From Microbacterium sp. (GTDB taxonomy: Bacteria; Actinomycetota; Actinomycetes; Actinomycetales; Microbacteriaceae), in contig NZ_JAPSHY010000006.1 in assembly GCF_031179285.1 (NCBI RefSeq), positions 97,805-161,804 on the forward strand: a stretch of 64,000 nt of DNA, read 5' to 3'. The translations under genes were made by a program, and so were the position numbers. Positions 51,115 through 59,434 of the stretch are shown here, piece after piece; the first letter of the stretch is position 1, and each line of letters begins with the position of its first letter. The notes under the pieces are model-generated. The model saw only the letters and a list, made by a program, of their open reading frames with translations. It did no database searches and had not been told where the DNA came from.

Positions 51115-51330
51115 TCAGCTCTTCAGCCTGCGCAGCGCCGAGCCCCTGTGTGCGGCCTTGGCTCCGCTCTTCTCCAACGTCACGATGTAGGCGGGTTCGT
51201 CCTCGGATGCGGTGAAGTGTTGCCCCGCGAACTGGAAGTCCTTCGTCCTCTTCTCCTCGACGGTGCCCTGGGTCCGCCCCTGGGACGTGCTCCAACTGAC
51301 ACGGTCTCCTCTGGACAGTTCCTTCGCCAT
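51115..51330 (-). CDS. DUF2945 / HVA1-type Tudor-like small protein
   Basis: 71-residue protein matching the DUF2945 (hypervirulence-associated Tudor) pattern: KELSRGDRVSWSTSQGRTQG, TVEEKRT, HFTASEDEPAYIV and KAAHRGSALRRL. A small beta-barrel is predicted; function is unknown. The open frame continues 40 codons upstream, but the ATG at 51330 has a strong GGAGGAA ribosome site and starts the conserved region. It lies between the DHA2 exporter and purC. Confidence 0.88.
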   Translation of the reverse strand: MAKELSRGDRVSWSTSQGRTQGTVEEKRTKDFQFAGQHFTASEDEPAYIVTLEKSGAKAAHRGSALRRLKS

Positions 51331-51415
51331 GCTTCCTCCGCTTCGTGGACTCTCACGGTCGTGCATCTCACGGCATCCGTACCTGGGGTTGACACGTGCA
51401 GCAGCGGGCGACCGG

Positions 51416-51421
51416 GATAAT
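51416..51421 (+). promoter_or_regulatory. -10 hexamer GATAAT, leaderless promoter of purC
   Basis: GATAAT ends 6 nt before the GTG at 51428. TTGACA occurs at 51389-51394, but the 21-nt distance is too long for a standard -35. Confidence 0.55.
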
Positions 51422-51427
51422 GGGCGG

Positions 51428-52306
51428 GTGAGCACTCCTTCGGAAAGCACCGCGCAGATGATCCCCGGCTGGCGTCACATCTACTCGGGGAAGGTCCGCG
51501 ATCTGTACGCGTCGGAGGATGCCGCCGACACCCGCATCCTCGTCGTCGCGAGCGACCGGGTGAGCGCCTTCGACACGGTCCTCTCCCCCGGCATCCCCGA
51601 AAAGGGCGCACTTCTCACACGCCTCAGCCGCTGGTGGTTCTCGCAGCTCGACGACGTCGCGAACCATCTCGCCGAAGGCGACATCCCCGCATCCGTCGCC
51701 GATCGCGCGATGCTGGCGCAGTCCCTCGAGATGCTGCCCATCGAGTGCGTCGTCCGCGGCTACATCACCGGCACCGGCTGGGCGGAATATGTCGAAAACG
51801 GAACGGTGTGCGGCATCCCGCTGCCCGCGGGCCTGCAGAACGGCGACCGGCTGCCGGAGCCGCTGTTCACCCCGGCATACAAGGCCCCGATGGGCGAGCA
51901 CGACGAGAACATCTCCTTCGACAGGGTCGTCGAACTCGTCGGCGCCGACCAGGCTGAGAGGCTGCGGGAGGCCTCGCTCGCGATCTATTCGCGCGCGGCC
52001 GGCATCGCCGAGCAGCGGGGCCTCATCCTCGCCGACACGAAGTTCGAGTTCGGGACGGATGCCGACGGCATCCTGCGTCTCGCCGACGAGGTGCTGACGA
52101 GCGACTCATCCCGCTACTGGGATGCCGCGGCCTGGCGTGATGGCACCACTCCCGCCGAGCGCATGGCGAGCTTCGACAAGCAGATCGTGCGTGACTGGCT
52201 CGCCGCGAACTGGGACAAGCAGGGCGAGCCGCCGGCGCTGCCGGATGAGATCGTCGAGCGCACCGCCGCCCGCTACCGCGAACTCGTCGAGCGCCTCGGC
52301 GCCTGA
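51428..52306 (+). CDS. purC: Phosphoribosylaminoimidazole-succinocarboxamide synthase
   Basis: 292-residue SAICAR synthetase, joining aspartate to CAIR with ATP. Typical segments: HIYSGKVRDLYA (ATP loop), VVASDRVSAFDTVLSPGIPE, KGALLTRLSRWWF, MLPIECVVRGYITGTGWAEY, APMGEHDENISF, LILADTKFEFG and DEVLTSDSSRYWDA. The frame is open upstream of the GTG at 51428, but the homologous region and the -10 hexamer 6 nt before it fix the start. It forms a third leaderless purine gene with purM and purD. Confidence 0.97.
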   Translation: MSTPSESTAQMIPGWRHIYSGKVRDLYASEDAADTRILVVASDRVSAFDTVLSPGIPEKGALLTRLSRWWFSQLDDVANHLAEGDIPASVADRAMLAQSLEMLPIECVVRGYITGTGWAEYVENGTVCGIPLPAGLQNGDRLPEPLFTPAYKAPMGEHDENISFDRVVELVGADQAERLREASLAIYSRAAGIAEQRGLILADTKFEFGTDADGILRLADEVLTSDSSRYWDAAAWRDGTTPAERMASFDKQIVRDWLAANWDKQGEPPALPDEIVERTAARYRELVERLGA

Positions 52307-52315
52307 CCTCCACAG

Positions 52316-52409
52316 CCTCCTTCTTCCGCGAGACTGCATCTTCGCGCCGAAACCCTGGCGAAAAGCCACCCTCTCGGCAGGAGAGTGCAGACTCGCGGGA
52401 AAGAGGAGG
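52316..52409. repeat. Long imperfect inverted repeat between purC and uracil permease
   Basis: The arms 52316-52338 (CCTCCTTCTTCCGCGAGACT plus GCA) and 52386-52409 are near-complementary over about 24 nt, enclosing a 47-nt loop with an inner TTCGC/GGCGAA stem and a CTCTC/GAGAG pair. It may terminate purC, act on the permease leader, or be a dispersed REP-like element. Confidence 0.65.
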
Positions 52410-52502
52410 AGCTCCGAGCCGAGGAGCCCGGCACCCAGGGAACACTCAGGAATCGGTAGGGTTGCTCCAGCACTCCCGAGACCCCCGACCCTGAGGAGCA
52501 CC

Positions 52503-53843
52503 ATGCCGCTGTGGAAACTGCACGGAGACGGCCGCACCGTCGAACCGGGCGCCGTCGTCCGCCCCGATGAGCGCCTCGCGTGGCCGGCCACGATCGCGAT
52601 CGGCGTGCAGCACGTCGTCGCCATGTTCGGCGCGACCTTCCTCGTCCCGATCCTGACCGGCTTCCCCGTCTCGACCACGCTGCTGTTCTCCGGCGTCGGC
52701 ACGCTGCTGTTCCTGCTGCTGACGCGCAACCGCCTCCCGAGTTATCTGGGTTCGTCGTTCGCGTTCATCGCGCCGATCACCGCACTGAACGGCGGCGGAG
52801 CCCTCGAGTCCGGCGAGCAGATCGCGCAGGCCCTGCTCGGCGTTGTCGCCGCCGGTGTGCTGCTCGCTGCCGTCGGCTTCCTCGTGCAGGCCGTCGGCAC
52901 CGGCTGGATCGACAAGCTCATGCCCCCGGTCGTCGCGGGCTCCATCGTCGCTCTCATCGGCTTCAATCTCGCCCCCGCAGCGTGGAACAACTTCAAGCTC
53001 CAGCCCGAACTCGCCACGGTGACGCTCGCCGCCGTCGTGCTGTTCAGCGTGCTGTTCCGCGGCTTCCTCGGACGGATCTCGATCTTCCTCGGCGTCATCG
53101 TCGGCTACATCGTGGCGGTCCTCACCGGCCAGGTCGACTTCTCGGCGGTCGGTGAGGCCGCCTGGATCGGTCTCCCCGACTTCCACCTCGCCGCGGTGGG
53201 CGACCCGACGGCGTGGGGGCTGGTTCCGATGTTCCTGCCCGTCGTGCTGGTGCTCATCGCCGAGAACGTCGGCCATGTGCGGGGCGTCGCGACGATGACG
53301 AACGACCCGACGATGAACAAGCACACCGGTCGCGCCCTCGTCGCCGACGGACTCGCGACGACCCTCGCCGGCGGCTTCGGCGGATCCGGCACGACGACCT
53401 ACGGCGAGAACATCGGCGTGATGGCGGCGACGCGCGTCTACTCCACCGCCGCGTACTGGGTCGCCGGCGCCGTCGCTATCCTGCTTGCCTTCTCGCCGAA
53501 GGTCGGCGTGATCTTCAACACGATCCCGGCAGGCGTTCTCGGCGGCGTGACGACGGCGCTCTACGGTCTCATCGGCGTGATCGGAATCAAGATCTGGGTC
53601 GACAACCGCGTGGACTTCTCGCGGCCGGTCAACCAGTACACGGTGGCGGTGTCGTTCGTCATCGCGATCGCGGGCTTCATGATGAGCTGGGGCAGCTTCC
53701 AGCTCGGCGCGATCGTGCTCGGCACGGTCGCCGCTCTCGTGATCTACCACCTCGGCAACGCGATCGCCCGCTGGCGCGAGAGCGGGGCCGACGACGGCGG
53801 CCCGATCCCGGCTGTCGGCCCGATCGGCGGCGACCCGACCTGA
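52503..53843 (+). CDS. Uracil-xanthine permease (NCS2 family)
   Basis: 446-residue 14-helix nucleobase:proton symporter. Landmarks are IAIGVQHVVAMFGATFLVPI in TM1, FAFIAPITAL in TM3, and the substrate-binding AENVGHVRG (TM8 Glu as in UraA Glu241) and GTTTYGENIGVMAATRV (TM10 Glu as in UraA Glu290). The presence of both Glu and the GENIG motif favours uracil over purines. ATG at 52503 with GAGGAG; a likely -10 TAGGGT at 52457-52462 gives a 35-nt leader. Neighbouring purC is a metabolic rather than operonic link. Confidence 0.92.
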   Translation: MPLWKLHGDGRTVEPGAVVRPDERLAWPATIAIGVQHVVAMFGATFLVPILTGFPVSTTLLFSGVGTLLFLLLTRNRLPSYLGSSFAFIAPITALNGGGALESGEQIAQALLGVVAAGVLLAAVGFLVQAVGTGWIDKLMPPVVAGSIVALIGFNLAPAAWNNFKLQPELATVTLAAVVLFSVLFRGFLGRISIFLGVIVGYIVAVLTGQVDFSAVGEAAWIGLPDFHLAAVGDPTAWGLVPMFLPVVLVLIAENVGHVRGVATMTNDPTMNKHTGRALVADGLATTLAGGFGGSGTTTYGENIGVMAATRVYSTAAYWVAGAVAILLAFSPKVGVIFNTIPAGVLGGVTTALYGLIGVIGIKIWVDNRVDFSRPVNQYTVAVSFVIAIAGFMMSWGSFQLGAIVLGTVAALVIYHLGNAIARWRESGADDGGPIPAVGPIGGDPT

Positions 53844-53855
53844 CGCCCGTCACGC

Positions 53856-53910
53856 GCTGACGCGAGAGTCCGGGAGCCTCGGACGAGGCACCCGGGCTCT
53901 TGCCGTCAGC
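53856..53910. terminator. Bidirectional terminator between uracil permease and biotin carboxylase genes
   Basis: Outer arms GCTGACG/CGTCAGC (53856-53862 and 53904-53910) enclose an inner 15-bp stem, GAGTCCGGGAGCCTC against its partner with 13 of 15 pairs. It sits between convergent stops at 53843 and 53928. Confidence 0.85.
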
Positions 53911-53927
53911 GAAGCGTCGCCGAACGC

Positions 53928-55652
53928 TCAGACGATCACGGCGAGCACGTTGTCTGCCTCCACCGCCGAGCCCACGTCGACGCGCGTCGAGAGCGTGCCC
54001 GAGCGATGCGCCGCCACCGGGGTCTCCATCTTCATGGCGTCGAGCACCGCCACCTGCTCGCCGGACGAGACCGCAGCGCCGTCGCCGACGAGCCAGCGCA
54101 CCAGCGTGCCGGGGGCGGGTGCCAAGAGCTCCGCGGGATCGGGGCCGGATGCCGGGACGGCCGCCACGGCAGCATCCTGCCCGCCCCGCCCGAGGCGCTC
54201 CAGCAGGGCAGGCGGCAGGCCCAGCACGACCCGGCGTCCGTCGATCTCGACGGGAACGCGCAGCACGGGACCGTCGGCGAGGGGCGCCGGTCGCAGCTGG
54301 GGCTCGAGCCGTGGCAGCAGCGTGCTCTCGATCCACTGCGTGTGCACGGCGAAGGTGTCGGTGGCGAACGCCTCTTCGCCGAGTGCGAGAAGGTCGAAGC
54401 CGATGACGGTGGCGGGTCCCGCGACGGAGAGTTCGCGAAGCGCGCGACGGGCACGCGTGAGCGCGGCATCTCGGGTGTCGGCGTGCACGATGAGCTTGGC
54501 CATCAGGGAATCGAAGGCCGGCTGCACGACGTCGCCCTCCTCGACACCGCCGTCCCAACGCACTCCGGGACCGCCCGGGATGCGCAGCCTCTCGATGCGA
54601 CCCGGGCTCGGCAGGAACCCGCGTCCCGGGTCCTCCGCGTTGATCCGGAACTCGAAGGCGTGCCCGACAGGCGTCGGCGTCTCCGACAGCGACATGCCCT
54701 CGCCGAAGGCGATGCGGAACTGCTCGCGGACGAGGTCGACCCCGGTGACCTGCTCGGTGACGGGATGCTCGACCTGCAGGCGCGTGTTCACCTCGAGGAA
54801 CGAGATCGTGCCATCGGCGGCGAGCAGGAACTCCACCGTGCCCGCCCCGCGGTAATGCACCTCGGCGCAGATCGCCCTGGCCGCTGCGTGCAGCTGAAGG
54901 CGCTGCTCGACGGTGAGACCCGGCGCCGGCGCCTCCTCGATGAGCTTCTGGTTCCTCCGCTGCATGGAGCAGTCCCGGTCCCCGACCGCCACGACGCCGC
55001 CCACGCCGTCGCCGAGCACCTGCACCTCGACGTGGCGCGGGCTTTCGAGGTACCGCTCCACGAAGCACTCGCCGCGGCCGAACGCGGCGATCGCCTCACG
55101 CGTCGCCGCATCGAAGGCGTCGGCCACCTCGGAGAGCTCGCGGACGACCTTCAGGCCGCGCCCACCTCCGCCGAACGCGGCCTTGATCGCGATCGGCAGG
55201 CCATGCAGGCGGGCGAACGCCACCGCTTCGGCCGGGCCCGTCAGGGGGCGGTCGGTGCCGGCCGCGAGCGGCGCCCCGGCGCGCTGGGCGATGCGCCGCG
55301 CGGTCATCTTGTCGCCGAGCGCCTCGATGCTCTCCGGCGTCGGTCCGATCCAGACGAGACCGGCATCCTCGACGGCCCGCGCGAAGTCGGCGCTCTCCGA
55401 AAGGAACCCGTAGCCGGGGTGAACGGCATCCGCGCCCGTCCGCTCCGCCGCCTCCAGCAGCGCGTGAATCGAGAGGTAGCTCGTCGCGGCCGTGTCTCCG
55501 CCCAGCGCCACCGCCTCGTCGGCGAGGCGCACGTGCATCGCGTCGGCATCCTGATCGGCGTACACCGCGATCGACGTGTACCCGGCTTCCGCGCACGCGC
55601 GCATGACGCGCACGGCGATCTCGCCGCGATTGGCGATCAGCACCTTCTTCAT
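53928..55652 (-). CDS. Biotin carboxylase with biotin carrier domain (pxp operon)
   Basis: 574-residue fused protein: biotin carboxylase (residues 1-450, with MKKVLIANRGEIAVRVMRA, ATP-grasp FGGGGRGLK at 160-168, EVQVLGD and LEVNTRLQVEHPVTE) and a C-terminal biotinyl domain whose DAMKMET carries the biotinylated Lys541. It overlaps pxpBC by 4 nt. Together with PxpA and PxpBC it recalls operons in which the hydrolase genes are linked to a carboxylase; no carboxyltransferase gene is visible, so its acceptor is unresolved. ATG at 55652. Confidence 0.93.
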   Translation of the reverse strand: MKKVLIANRGEIAVRVMRACAEAGYTSIAVYADQDADAMHVRLADEAVALGGDTAATSYLSIHALLEAAERTGADAVHPGYGFLSESADFARAVEDAGLVWIGPTPESIEALGDKMTARRIAQRAGAPLAAGTDRPLTGPAEAVAFARLHGLPIAIKAAFGGGGRGLKVVRELSEVADAFDAATREAIAAFGRGECFVERYLESPRHVEVQVLGDGVGGVVAVGDRDCSMQRRNQKLIEEAPAPGLTVEQRLQLHAAARAICAEVHYRGAGTVEFLLAADGTISFLEVNTRLQVEHPVTEQVTGVDLVREQFRIAFGEGMSLSETPTPVGHAFEFRINAEDPGRGFLPSPGRIERLRIPGGPGVRWDGGVEEGDVVQPAFDSLMAKLIVHADTRDAALTRARRALRELSVAGPATVIGFDLLALGEEAFATDTFAVHTQWIESTLLPRLEPQLRPAPLADGPVLRVPVEIDGRRVVLGLPPALLERLGRGGQDAAVAAVPASGPDPAELLAPAPGTLVRWLVGDGAAVSSGEQVAVLDAMKMETPVAAHRSGTLSTRVDVGSAVEADNVLAVIV

Positions 55653-57271
55653 TGGTTCTCCTTCACGACGAATCGGATGCGCACTCCCGGTGGCAGCTGA
55701 CCGGCCAGATCGAGGAAGCGATCGGTGACCGCGCCGATGACCGGGTACCCGCCGGTGAGCGGGTGATCCTGCAGGAAGAGCACCGGCTGGCCGTCGGGCG
55801 GCACCTGGATCGCCCCGGTCACGGCACCCTCGCTGGGCAGCTCGCCGGAGACCGATCGTTCCAGGGGCGCAGCGCCCGCCAGGCGGATGCCGACCCGATC
55901 CGAGCGCGGGGTCACCTCCCAGTCCTGATCGACGAGGACGCGAAGGGCCCGATCGGTGAACCAGCCGTCACGGGGACCGAGGGTGATCTCGAGCGCGACC
56001 GTCTCGCCCGGCGCCGGAAGGGCGCGCGGCAACGCGTGGGGGTCCACCGCTCGGGGGGCGGCGCGTGGATCGCCGATGGCGACCCTGTCACCCGCTGCGA
56101 GCGGGGCGGGTCCGAGACCGGCGAGCGTGTCTGCGGCGACGCTGCCGAGAGCGGGCGACGCGATGATTCCGCCGCGCACGGCGATGACGTAGCGGAGGCC
56201 CCGATCGGGGTGCCCGAGTGCGAGTTCGTCGCCGTCGGCGAGCGCGAACGGCACGCCAGGCGGGATGTCGCGGGTGACACCGTCGCGATCGGTGAGGGCG
56301 AGGGATCCGACGGCCCCTGTGACGGCGGCGACCTCGGCGCCGTGGAAGCGCAGCACCATCCCTCCGACGCTCTCGAGGACCGCTGCGCCGTCGCTGTTCC
56401 CGACGGCGCGGTTCGCGTCGCGCATCGCCGTACGGTCGGCGGCGCCGGACGCCGAGACGCCGAGGGCCGCGTGACCCGGGCGCCCGGCATCCTGCACCAG
56501 CAACTGCAGTGAGGATCGGACGACCTCGATCGTGCGCGGCGTGCCGGATCCCCGATGATCGGCCCCGTCACGGGCGTGTCCGCCGTCGACACGCCCGGAC
56601 CTGGCCGGATCGTCCGGGATTCGGGACGTCCCCGCGGGCCCGGAGATGGAGCCGGTGACGGCCGCTGCCATCGCCCGCTCGAAACGCACCAGAGTTCCCG
56701 GCGACAGGAGCGCGGGCGGATCGCGATCGATGTCCCACATCACCGCATCCGTGCGGCCGATGAGCTGCCACCCGCCCGGGCTCTCCCGCGGATAGACCCC
56801 GGTGAACGCACCCGCCAGGGCGACCGATCCCGCGGGCACTCTCGTTCGCGGCGACGGCCGGCGAGGCACCTCGAAGAGCGGATCCGAAGAGACCGCGTAA
56901 CCGAATCCCGGGGCGAAGCCCGAGAACGCCACGCGCCAGTCCGCGGCGAGGTGCCGCGCGATGACCTCGTCGACCGAGACGCCGAGCGAGGCGCTCACGT
57001 CGTCGAGATCCTCTCCGTCGTAGCGCACCGGGATCGTCACCTCCCGTGCGTGCGGCACGTGTCCGGTCTCGACGGTCGTGCCTTCCAGCACGGTCGCGAG
57101 ATCGGATGCCGCGACCCGGAGCGGATCGAACCGCACCAGCACCGTGCGCGCGCCCGGGATGAGCTCCTCCACACCGGCGACTCCCGCCCAGGCGAGGTTG
57201 AACCGCATCGCCTCGTCGAGATCCGCCGCCTCGACGAGGAGCGCGCGATCGGAGGCCGTGAGGATGCGCAT
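55649..57271 (-). CDS. pxpBC: 5-oxoprolinase subunits B and C, natural fusion
   Basis: 540-residue fusion of PxpB (KipI-like, residues 1 to about 203, with FSGFAPGFGYAVSSDPLFEV and ESPGGWQLIGRTDAVMWD) and PxpC (KipA-like, about 247-540, with LLVQDAGRPGHAALGVSASG and QDHPLTGGYPVIGAVTD). A 43-residue Gly/Arg/Asp linker joins them. With PxpA it would form the ATP-dependent 5-oxoprolinase converting 5-oxo-L-proline to glutamate; in B. subtilis the separate homologues inhibit the KinA kinase. The start codon shares one base with the pxpA stop. Confidence 0.93.
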   Translation of the reverse strand: MRILTASDRALLVEAADLDEAMRFNLAWAGVAGVEELIPGARTVLVRFDPLRVAASDLATVLEGTTVETGHVPHAREVTIPVRYDGEDLDDVSASLGVSVDEVIARHLAADWRVAFSGFAPGFGYAVSSDPLFEVPRRPSPRTRVPAGSVALAGAFTGVYPRESPGGWQLIGRTDAVMWDIDRDPPALLSPGTLVRFERAMAAAVTGSISGPAGTSRIPDDPARSGRVDGGHARDGADHRGSGTPRTIEVVRSSLQLLVQDAGRPGHAALGVSASGAADRTAMRDANRAVGNSDGAAVLESVGGMVLRFHGAEVAAVTGAVGSLALTDRDGVTRDIPPGVPFALADGDELALGHPDRGLRYVIAVRGGIIASPALGSVAADTLAGLGPAPLAAGDRVAIGDPRAAPRAVDPHALPRALPAPGETVALEITLGPRDGWFTDRALRVLVDQDWEVTPRSDRVGIRLAGAAPLERSVSGELPSEGAVTGAIQVPPDGQPVLFLQDHPLTGGYPVIGAVTDRFLDLAGQLPPGVRIRFVVKENQ

Positions 57272-58035
57272 CAGACGAACGGGGCGATCTGGATGCCCGA
57301 TGTCTCCAGCATCCGCCGGGTCTCTGCGGCCATCGCGACGGAGCCGGGGCTGTCGCCGTGCACGCAGATCGACTGCGCGACCACCGCCACATCGGTGCCG
57401 TCGATCGCGCGGACGATCCCTTCTTCGGCCAGTCGCACCATGCGCTCGGCGACAACGACGGGATCATGCAGCACAGACCCTTCCTGCGTGCGCGAGACCA
57501 GCTGCCCGTCCGGCAGGTACGCGCGATCGGCGAAGGCTTCGGCGGCGATGGTGAGCCCGGCACGCGCCGCGACGTCGAGCACCACCCCTCCCGCGAGACC
57601 GAGCAGCACCAGCGAGGGGTCGACGGCGCGGATGGCGGCCACGACGTCCTTCGCCTGCCGCTCATCGCGCGCGATGGTGTTGTACAGCGCGCCATGCGGT
57701 TTCACGTAGGCGACCTTGCCGCCGACGCCCGCGGCGAGCCCCGCGATCGCGCCGAGCTGGTATTCGACATGTGCCTGCAGCGTGGCCGAGTCGATGTCCA
57801 TGGCCGTGCGACCGAAGTTCTCGTAGTCGCGGTAGCCCGGGTGAGCGCCGATCACGACGCCCCGTTGCACCGCGGCGGTGAGCGTCGACCGGATCCCCTC
57901 CGGGCTCCCGGCGTGGAATCCGCACGACACGTTGGCGCTGGTGACGATGCCGAGCATGCTCTCGTCATCGCTGACGACGCGGTCGGGGACATTCTCGCCG
58001 AGGTCGGAGTTCAGGTCGATCGTCGCCACGGTCAT
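57271..58035 (-). CDS. pxpA: 5-oxoprolinase subunit A (LamB/YcsF family)
   Basis: 254-residue TIM-barrel-like protein. Family hallmarks are [11 protein letters not shown] at the start, [47 protein letters not shown] and [15 protein letters not shown]. It is the catalytic partner of PxpBC in opening the pyroglutamate ring. The open frame reaches further upstream into the permease gene, but the ATG at 58035 overlaps the permease stop in an ATGA pair and begins the family. Confidence 0.95.
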   Translation of the reverse strand: MTVATIDLNSDLGENVPDRVVSDDESMLGIVTSANVSCGFHAGSPEGIRSTLTAAVQRGVVIGAHPGYRDYENFGRTAMDIDSATLQAHVEYQLGAIAGLAAGVGGKVAYVKPHGALYNTIARDERQAKDVVAAIRAVDPSLVLLGLAGGVVLDVAARAGLTIAAEAFADRAYLPDGQLVSRTQEGSVLHDPVVVAERMVRLAEEGIVRAIDGTDVAVVAQSICVHGDSPGSVAMAAETRRMLETSGIQIAPFV

Positions 58036-59321
58036 CCTCCGATCCCGAGCAGCGCGAAGATCGGGACGATCGAGACCGCCCCCATGTACCAGGTGAGCGC
58101 GGTCACCACGGTTCCGGCGATCAGCAGCCACAGCGGGTACTTCGCCGTGCCGAGCAGGTCGCGGCGGAACCAGCCGATGTACATGAACACCGTCAGCCCG
58201 ATCGGGAGGATCAGGCCGTTGAATCCGCCGACGAAGACGAGGATCGCCGCCGGCGCCGTCCCGATCGAGAGGTACACGATCAGCGAGACGACGATGAAGC
58301 AGACCGTGGCCAGTTGCAGCGGCCAGCCGCCGGCGAGCCTGCGGGTGAATGTCGAGAGGAAGGTGGCCGAGGTGTAGGCCGCCCCGATGACCGAACTGAT
58401 CGCCGCAGCCCAGAAGATCGCCCCGAAGATGCGCAGGCCCGCGTCGCCCAGCACCGAGCCGAACGCCTGACCGGCGGGGTTGGCGGCCTGGCTCGAGAGG
58501 TCGAGAGCCACACCCGATGCGACGACGCCGAGCACCGCGAGGAACAGCACGTAGCGCATGACCCCGGTGATGAGGATGCCGTTCGCCGCGGAGCGCATGA
58601 CCCGGCCCGCGTGCTCCGGTCCGGTGTGCCCCGAGTCGAGATAGCGATGCGCACCGGAGTAGGTGATGTAGCCGCCAACGGTGCCGCCGACGATCGTCGT
58701 GATCGTGGCGAAGTTCAGCTCGTCGGGCACGAACGTCTGCCGCAGCGCCTCACCGATGGGCGGCTGGGCGATGAAGGCGACCACGAGCGTCATCCCGATC
58801 ATCCCGATCCCGAGCACGATCAGGACCACATCCATGACCCGGCCCGCCTTCTTCACCATGAAGATGATGATCGCCAGCGCACCGGTGAGCACGCCGCCGA
58901 GCTTGGCATCGATGCCGAGCAGGGCGTTCAGGCCCAGGCCGCCACCGGCGATGTTGCCGATGTTGAACGCCAGCCCGCCGATGACGACGAGGACGGCGAT
59001 CACGTGGCCGGAGAACGGGATGGCGCTGTTGGCGAGTTCGCCGGCGCGCTTGCCGGAGGAGGTGATCATGCGCCACACGTTCAGCTGCACCGCGATGTCG
59101 ACGATGACCGAGATCAGGATCGCGAAGGCGAAGGCGGCGCCCATCGTGGCCGTGAAGGTGGCCGTCTGCGTGATGAAACCTGGGCCGATGGCGCTGGTGG
59201 CCATGAGGAAGATGGCGCCGATCACCGCACTTCGCCCTGCGCGCTTCTTCACGGCGGCGAGCTTCACCTGGTCTTCGGGGGAGAGTGTGGACGGAGCGTG
59301 TTCCGGCATGGGGAATCCCAT
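58032..59321 (-). CDS. NRAMP-like permease of the pxp operon (YcsG-like)
   Basis: 429-residue membrane protein with about 11 helices and the NRAMP fold, equivalent in position to YcsG of the B. subtilis kip operon. The signature DPGN of metal-transporting NRAMP TM1 is replaced by GPGF ([14 protein letters not shown]), removing the Asp and Asn ligands. A metal substrate is therefore doubtful, and the operon suggests 5-oxoproline or a related anion. It heads the operon permease-pxpA-pxpBC-carboxylase. Start at 59321 (MGFP) or 59309 (MPEH); neither has a clear ribosome site. A GntR-type operator lies upstream. Confidence 0.87.
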   Translation of the reverse strand: MGFPMPEHAPSTLSPEDQVKLAAVKKRAGRSAVIGAIFLMATSAIGPGFITQTATFTATMGAAFAFAILISVIVDIAVQLNVWRMITSSGKRAGELANSAIPFSGHVIAVLVVIGGLAFNIGNIAGGGLGLNALLGIDAKLGGVLTGALAIIIFMVKKAGRVMDVVLIVLGIGMIGMTLVVAFIAQPPIGEALRQTFVPDELNFATITTIVGGTVGGYITYSGAHRYLDSGHTGPEHAGRVMRSAANGILITGVMRYVLFLAVLGVVASGVALDLSSQAANPAGQAFGSVLGDAGLRIFGAIFWAAAISSVIGAAYTSATFLSTFTRRLAGGWPLQLATVCFIVVSLIVYLSIGTAPAAILVFVGGFNGLILPIGLTVFMYIGWFRRDLLGTAKYPLWLLIAGTVVTALTWYMGAVSIVPIFALLGIGG

Positions 59322-59347
59322 CGTCGTTGGTGGGTGTCGATCACACG

Positions 59348-59382
59348 AGTGTAGGACACATCACACGATATTGTTCAACAAT
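59348..59382. promoter_or_regulatory. GntR-type operator and pxp operon promoter
   Basis: ATTGTTCAACAAT (59370-59382) is a perfect 13-nt palindrome of the TTGT-ACAA type bound by FadR-group GntR proteins. On the minus strand it covers the -35 (TTGAAC), and a -10 TACACT lies at 59348-59353, 27 nt before the permease start. It is 53 nt from the divergent GntR start. Confidence 0.65.
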
Positions 59383-59422
59383 TTCTCCCCGCGCGGAGAA
59401 TCAGCCCGAGCGCGCCTTCCCC

Positions 59423-59428
59423 TACGCT
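59423..59428 (+). promoter_or_regulatory. -10 hexamer TACGCT, leaderless promoter of gntR
   Basis: TACGCT ends 6 nt before the GTG at 59435. Confidence 0.55.
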
Positions 59429-59434
59429 GGTCAC

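Noticed and set aside
51389..51421. TTGACA and GATAAT as a full sigma-A promoter of purC
   Set aside because: The 21-nt distance is too long; only the -10 element was kept.
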